A stretch of DNA of 7,550 nt, from the NCBI GenBank assembly GCA_039812465.1, contig JBDIAS010000161.1, forward strand, positions 1 to 7,550, given 5' to 3'. This stretch comes from Austwickia sp039812465 (GTDB lineage Bacteria > Actinomycetota > Actinomycetes > Actinomycetales > Dermatophilaceae). Below, in pieces: positions 5,675 to 7,550 of this stretch. Position 1 is the stretch's first letter; each line of letters opens with the position of its first letter. Under the pieces are notes generated by a model, which saw only the letters and a program-made list of their open reading frames with translations, had not been told where the DNA came from and did not search any database. Made by a program: the position numbers and the translations under genes.

Positions 5675-6667
5675 TCAGAAGTACCAGGGGAAGGGGCTCC
5701 AGTCGGGGTCGCGCTTCTCGAGGAACTGGTCGCGGCCCTCCACCGCCTCGTCGGTCATATACGCCAACCGCGTCGCCTCACCCGCGAACACCTGCTGGCC
5801 CATGAGGCCGTCATCGACCAGGTTGAACGCGAACTTCAGCATCCGCTGCGCCTGCGGGCTCTTGCCCATGATCTCCCGCGCCACCTCGATGCCCTCGCGC
5901 TCGATCGCGTCATGGTCCACCACGAGGTTGACGGCGCCCATCCGGTGCATGTCGTCGGCGGAGTACGTACGACCCAAGAAGAAGATCTCGCGGGCGAACT
6001 TCTGCCCGACCATCCGCGCGAGGTACGCCGAGCCGTACCCGGCGTCGAAGCTCCCCACGTCGGCGTCGGTCTGCTTGAAGGCGGCGTGCTGTCGGCTGGC
6101 GATCGTCAGGTCGCACACCACGTGCAGCGAGTGGCCGCCGCCGGCGGCCCAGCCGTTCACGAGGGCGATGACGACTTTAGGCATCGTACGGATGAGGCGT
6201 TGCACCTCGAGGATGTGCAGCCGCCCGCCCTCCGCCTTCACCCGCGCCTCGTCCACGCTGGAGGCGTCGCCCGCGCCGGAGGCCATCGCGTCCTGCCGCG
6301 CGTACTGGTATCCCGAGCGGCCCCGGATCCGCTGGTCGCCCCCCGTGCAAAAGGCCCACTTCCCGGCCGATCCGGTCCCGGCGGGGCCCGGCCCGTTCCC
6401 GGTGATCAGCACTGCGCCCACGTCTGGGGACCGCCGCGCGTGGTCCAGCGCCCGGTAGAGCTCGTCCACCGTGTGCGGCCGGAAGGCGTTGAGCACCTCC
6501 GGGCGGTCGAACGCGATCCGCACAGCCCCAAGCGGGCGTCCCGGCACCGGGCCGTCCAGCACGCACCGGTGGTACGTGATGTCGGTGAAGTCGAACCCGG
6601 CCACCGGGCTCCACGCCGCGGGGTCGAAGGTCTGCGAGATGGCTTCACGGCGCGCGTCATCGGTCAC
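5675..6667 (-). CDS. menB: 1,4-dihydroxy-2-naphthoyl-CoA synthase (MenB)
   Basis: Crotonase-family enzyme that cyclises o-succinylbenzoyl-CoA to 1,4-dihydroxy-2-naphthoyl-CoA in menaquinone biosynthesis. With the GTG at 6667 it has 330 residues; mycobacterial MenB has 314. Landmarks: FDFTDITYHR (25-34), RPEVLNAFRPHTVDELYRAL (55-74), oxyanion-hole loop WAFCTGGDQRIRGRSGYQY (104-122), NGWAAGGGHSLHVVCDL (171-187), active-site segment QTDADVGSFDAGYGS (199-213) and the C-terminal EKRDPDWSPFPWYF. Asp201 takes the place of the Gly in E. coli-type MenB, marking the bicarbonate-independent class; Ser206 and Asp208 are also kept. Extra residues at about 93-102 and 124-147 lengthen two loops. The upstream open frame to 6880 lacks family similarity; TAAGCT ending 7 nt before the GTG supports this start as a leaderless one. 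Divergent from pta. Confidence 0.96.
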   Translation of the reverse strand: MTDDARREAISQTFDPAAWSPVAGFDFTDITYHRCVLDGPVPGRPLGAVRIAFDRPEVLNAFRPHTVDELYRALDHARRSPDVGAVLITGNGPGPAGTGSAGKWAFCTGGDQRIRGRSGYQYARQDAMASGAGDASSVDEARVKAEGGRLHILEVQRLIRTMPKVVIALVNGWAAGGGHSLHVVCDLTIASRQHAAFKQTDADVGSFDAGYGSAYLARMVGQKFAREIFFLGRTYSADDMHRMGAVNLVVDHDAIEREGIEVAREIMGKSPQAQRMLKFAFNLVDDGLMGQQVFAGEATRLAYMTDEAVEGRDQFLEKRDPDWSPFPWYF

Positions 6668-6680
6668 ACGCCGCAGCTTA
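6668..6680 (-). promoter_or_regulatory. Putative leaderless promoter (-10 TAAGCT) of menB
   Basis: On the minus strand TAAGCT (6680-6675) fits TANNNT and is followed by exactly 7 nt before the menB GTG, so transcription would start at the start codon. No Shine-Dalgarno is present between them, consistent with leaderless translation. The -35 region is GC-rich and not recognisable. Confidence 0.38.
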
Positions 6681-6774
6681 GATGTCGCGCGGGGGAGGTG
6701 ACGGCGTGGTCGTGCAGGGGGGGCGCGATCCCGGACACCCCTGCCGTCGATCGGCCCGGACCCACGCTGCTCGA

Positions 6775-6802
6775 CGTGGACGCTGCTATAGGAGCGTCCA
6801 CG
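6775..6802. promoter_or_regulatory. Perfect 10-bp inverted repeat in the menB-pta intergenic region
   Basis: CGTGGACGCT (6775-6784) and AGCGTCCACG (6793-6802) are perfect inverted arms around an 8-nt spacer, GCTATAGG. It lies about 110 nt upstream of each divergent start codon (113 to pta, 108 to menB). The TATA-containing spacer could itself hold a -10 element. There is no T-run after the arm, which favours an operator for a dimeric regulator, or an mRNA hairpin in the pta leader, over a terminator. Confidence 0.5.
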
Positions 6803-6870
6803 CCGAGTAAGGCGTGTCCCCGCGGGTGGACGCCGCAGCTGAGAGCCCTCCGTTCGGACGCGCGCCGGCC

Positions 6871-6897
6871 GATAGGGCACACGGAAGTGCCGCTATC
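6871..6897 (+). promoter_or_regulatory. Hairpin directly upstream of the pta ribosome-binding site
   Basis: GATAGGGCAC (6871-6880) pairs with GTGCC-G-CTATC (6887-6897), giving ten base pairs with one bulged G and a 6-nt loop. It ends 5 nt before the GAGGAG Shine-Dalgarno. If the transcript starts upstream, the structure could influence translation of pta; the DNA palindrome could equally be an operator. Confidence 0.4.
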
Positions 6898-6902
6898 TGC
6901 AA

Positions 6903-6908
6903 GAGGAG
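6903..6908 (+). promoter_or_regulatory. Ribosome-binding site of pta
   Basis: GAGGAG lies 7 nt before the ATG at 6916, a near-ideal Shine-Dalgarno, and decides the pta start. It contrasts with menB, the antitoxin and vapB, which have no such site. Confidence 0.8.
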
Positions 6909-6915
6909 CCCCTTC

Positions 6916-7550
6916 ATGGCCCGTCGGATCCTCGTCGTCCCCGTCAACCACACCGCGGGGGTGACCGCCGCGTGCCTCGGACTGGTCCACGCCCTGGAGA
7001 GCCGCCGGATCCGAGTGGGGTTCTGCAAGCCGTTCGCGCAGGCCCGCACCGTCGGCGACGACCACTCGACCGAACTGTTCCGGCTCACGACTTCGCTGCG
7101 CCCGCCGCAGCCGATCCCGGTGCAGGAGCTGGAGAACCAGCTCGCCGGCGGCCGCCTGGCCCGCGCCATGCGCAAGATCGTGGACCTGACGAGCGAGCTG
7201 GACGCGGACAGCCAGGTGCTCGTGCTGGAGGGCCTGGCGCCCAGCTCCGCCATGGTCTACTCCGACCGAATCAACGGGGAGGTTGCGCTCGGCCTGGACA
7301 CCGAGGTGCTGCTCGTCGGCGGCGCCGGCGACGTGGCGCCCGAGCGGTTCGCCGACCAGGTGGCGGCGTCGGCGCTGCTCTACCGGACGCGCGGCGAGAG
7401 CCGGGTCGTCGGCGTGCTGATCGACCACGTCTCCTCCGACGAGGCGGGCGCGGAGTACGCGGTGGCCGTCGAAGCCCGCGGGCTCACGGTCGTCGGCACG
7501 GTCGTGGACCGGCCCAGCTTCACCCGCCCGCGGGTCCTGGACGTGGTCCG
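6916..7550 (+). CDS. pta: Phosphate acetyltransferase, N-terminal regulatory part (3' end outside window)
   Basis: Pta interconverts acetyl-CoA plus phosphate with acetyl phosphate plus CoA, in acetate overflow and assimilation together with acetate kinase. The visible 211 codons are the N-terminal P-loop-like domain of long-form Pta; the catalytic PTA_PTB domain would follow downstream. RRILVVPVNHTAGVTAACLG (3-22) matches the start of E. coli Pta (IPTGTSVGLTSVSLG), including the loss of the P-loop Lys. Next come VGFCKPFAQART (34-45), VLVLEGLAPSSAMVYSDRIN (101-120) and the Rossmann-like strand TEVLLVGGAGD. The ATG at 6916 is fixed by the GAGGAG site. Divergent from menB with a 248-bp gap holding two inverted repeats. 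A DRTGG linker domain is expected after residue 211. The BioD-like superfamily is the only other possibility and fits less well. Confidence 0.88.
   Translation, partial: MARRILVVPVNHTAGVTAACLGLVHALESRRIRVGFCKPFAQARTVGDDHSTELFRLTTSLRPPQPIPVQELENQLAGGRLARAMRKIVDLTSELDADSQVLVLEGLAPSSAMVYSDRINGEVALGLDTEVLLVGGAGDVAPERFADQVAASALLYRTRGESRVVGVLIDHVSSDEAGAEYAVAVEARGLTVVGTVVDRPSFTRPRVLDVV

Noticed and set aside
5169..6458. 429-codon plus-strand frame running across VapC and menB
   Set aside because: Only its first about 45 codons match a protein (the middle of VapC). The rest is antisense to menB and has no recognisable domain.
5528..6964. 478-codon plus-strand frame opposite menB
   Set aside because: Antisense shadow of menB, His/Arg-rich, without family motifs.
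6664..7428. 254-codon minus-strand frame opposite pta
   Set aside because: Antisense shadow; the plus-strand pta has a strong Shine-Dalgarno and conserved motifs.

Overview
The window is GC-rich (by eye well above 65 %). Codon third positions are mostly G/C, GTG and TTG starts are common, and several genes have a TANNNT box about 7 nt before the start codon. The MenB protein closely resembles the mycobacterial type. Together these point to a menaquinone-using actinobacterium; I cannot name the genus.

Left part (1-3288, minus strand). Three tightly coupled genes encode the start of a membrane-bound complex related to respiratory complex I and group 4 hydrogenases: a NuoB/HycG-like [4Fe-4S] subunit, a HyfB/HycC-like proton-pumping subunit, and a HyfC/HycD/NuoH-like subunit cut by the window edge. 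The order matches, from memory, Mycobacterium tuberculosis Rv0082-Rv0083-Rv0084 (hycD). The large subunit lies outside the window, so whether the complex makes or uses H2 cannot be decided here.

Middle (3504-5488). This is a toxin-antitoxin graveyard. On the minus strand an antitoxin gene, a RelE/ParE-type toxin gene and a PaaI-type thioesterase gene overlap one another by ATGA junctions. The toxin frame carries one in-frame TGA at codon 42, where I would expect Cys. A 169-181 bp direct repeat (toxin C-terminus plus thioesterase N-terminus) occurs at the thioesterase start and again just upstream of the antitoxin. This is best explained by tandem duplication of a roughly 660-bp antitoxin-toxin-thioesterase-5' unit, followed by loss of most of the outer copy. 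Next to the break, on the plus strand, is a decayed VapBC pair: VapB looks internally shortened, and VapC needs two compensating frameshifts but keeps its PIN-domain acidic residues.

Right part (5675-7550). menB (minus strand, menaquinone biosynthesis) and the N-terminal part of pta (plus strand, phosphate acetyltransferase) are divergent across a 248-bp intergenic region. That region holds a perfect 10-bp palindrome and a second hairpin directly before the pta ribosome-binding site. A long hairpin lies between the convergent vapC remnant and menB.

I see no RNA gene, CRISPR array, insertion sequence or prophage. The most unusual part is the broken, duplicated toxin-antitoxin/thioesterase locus, not a clearly new system.
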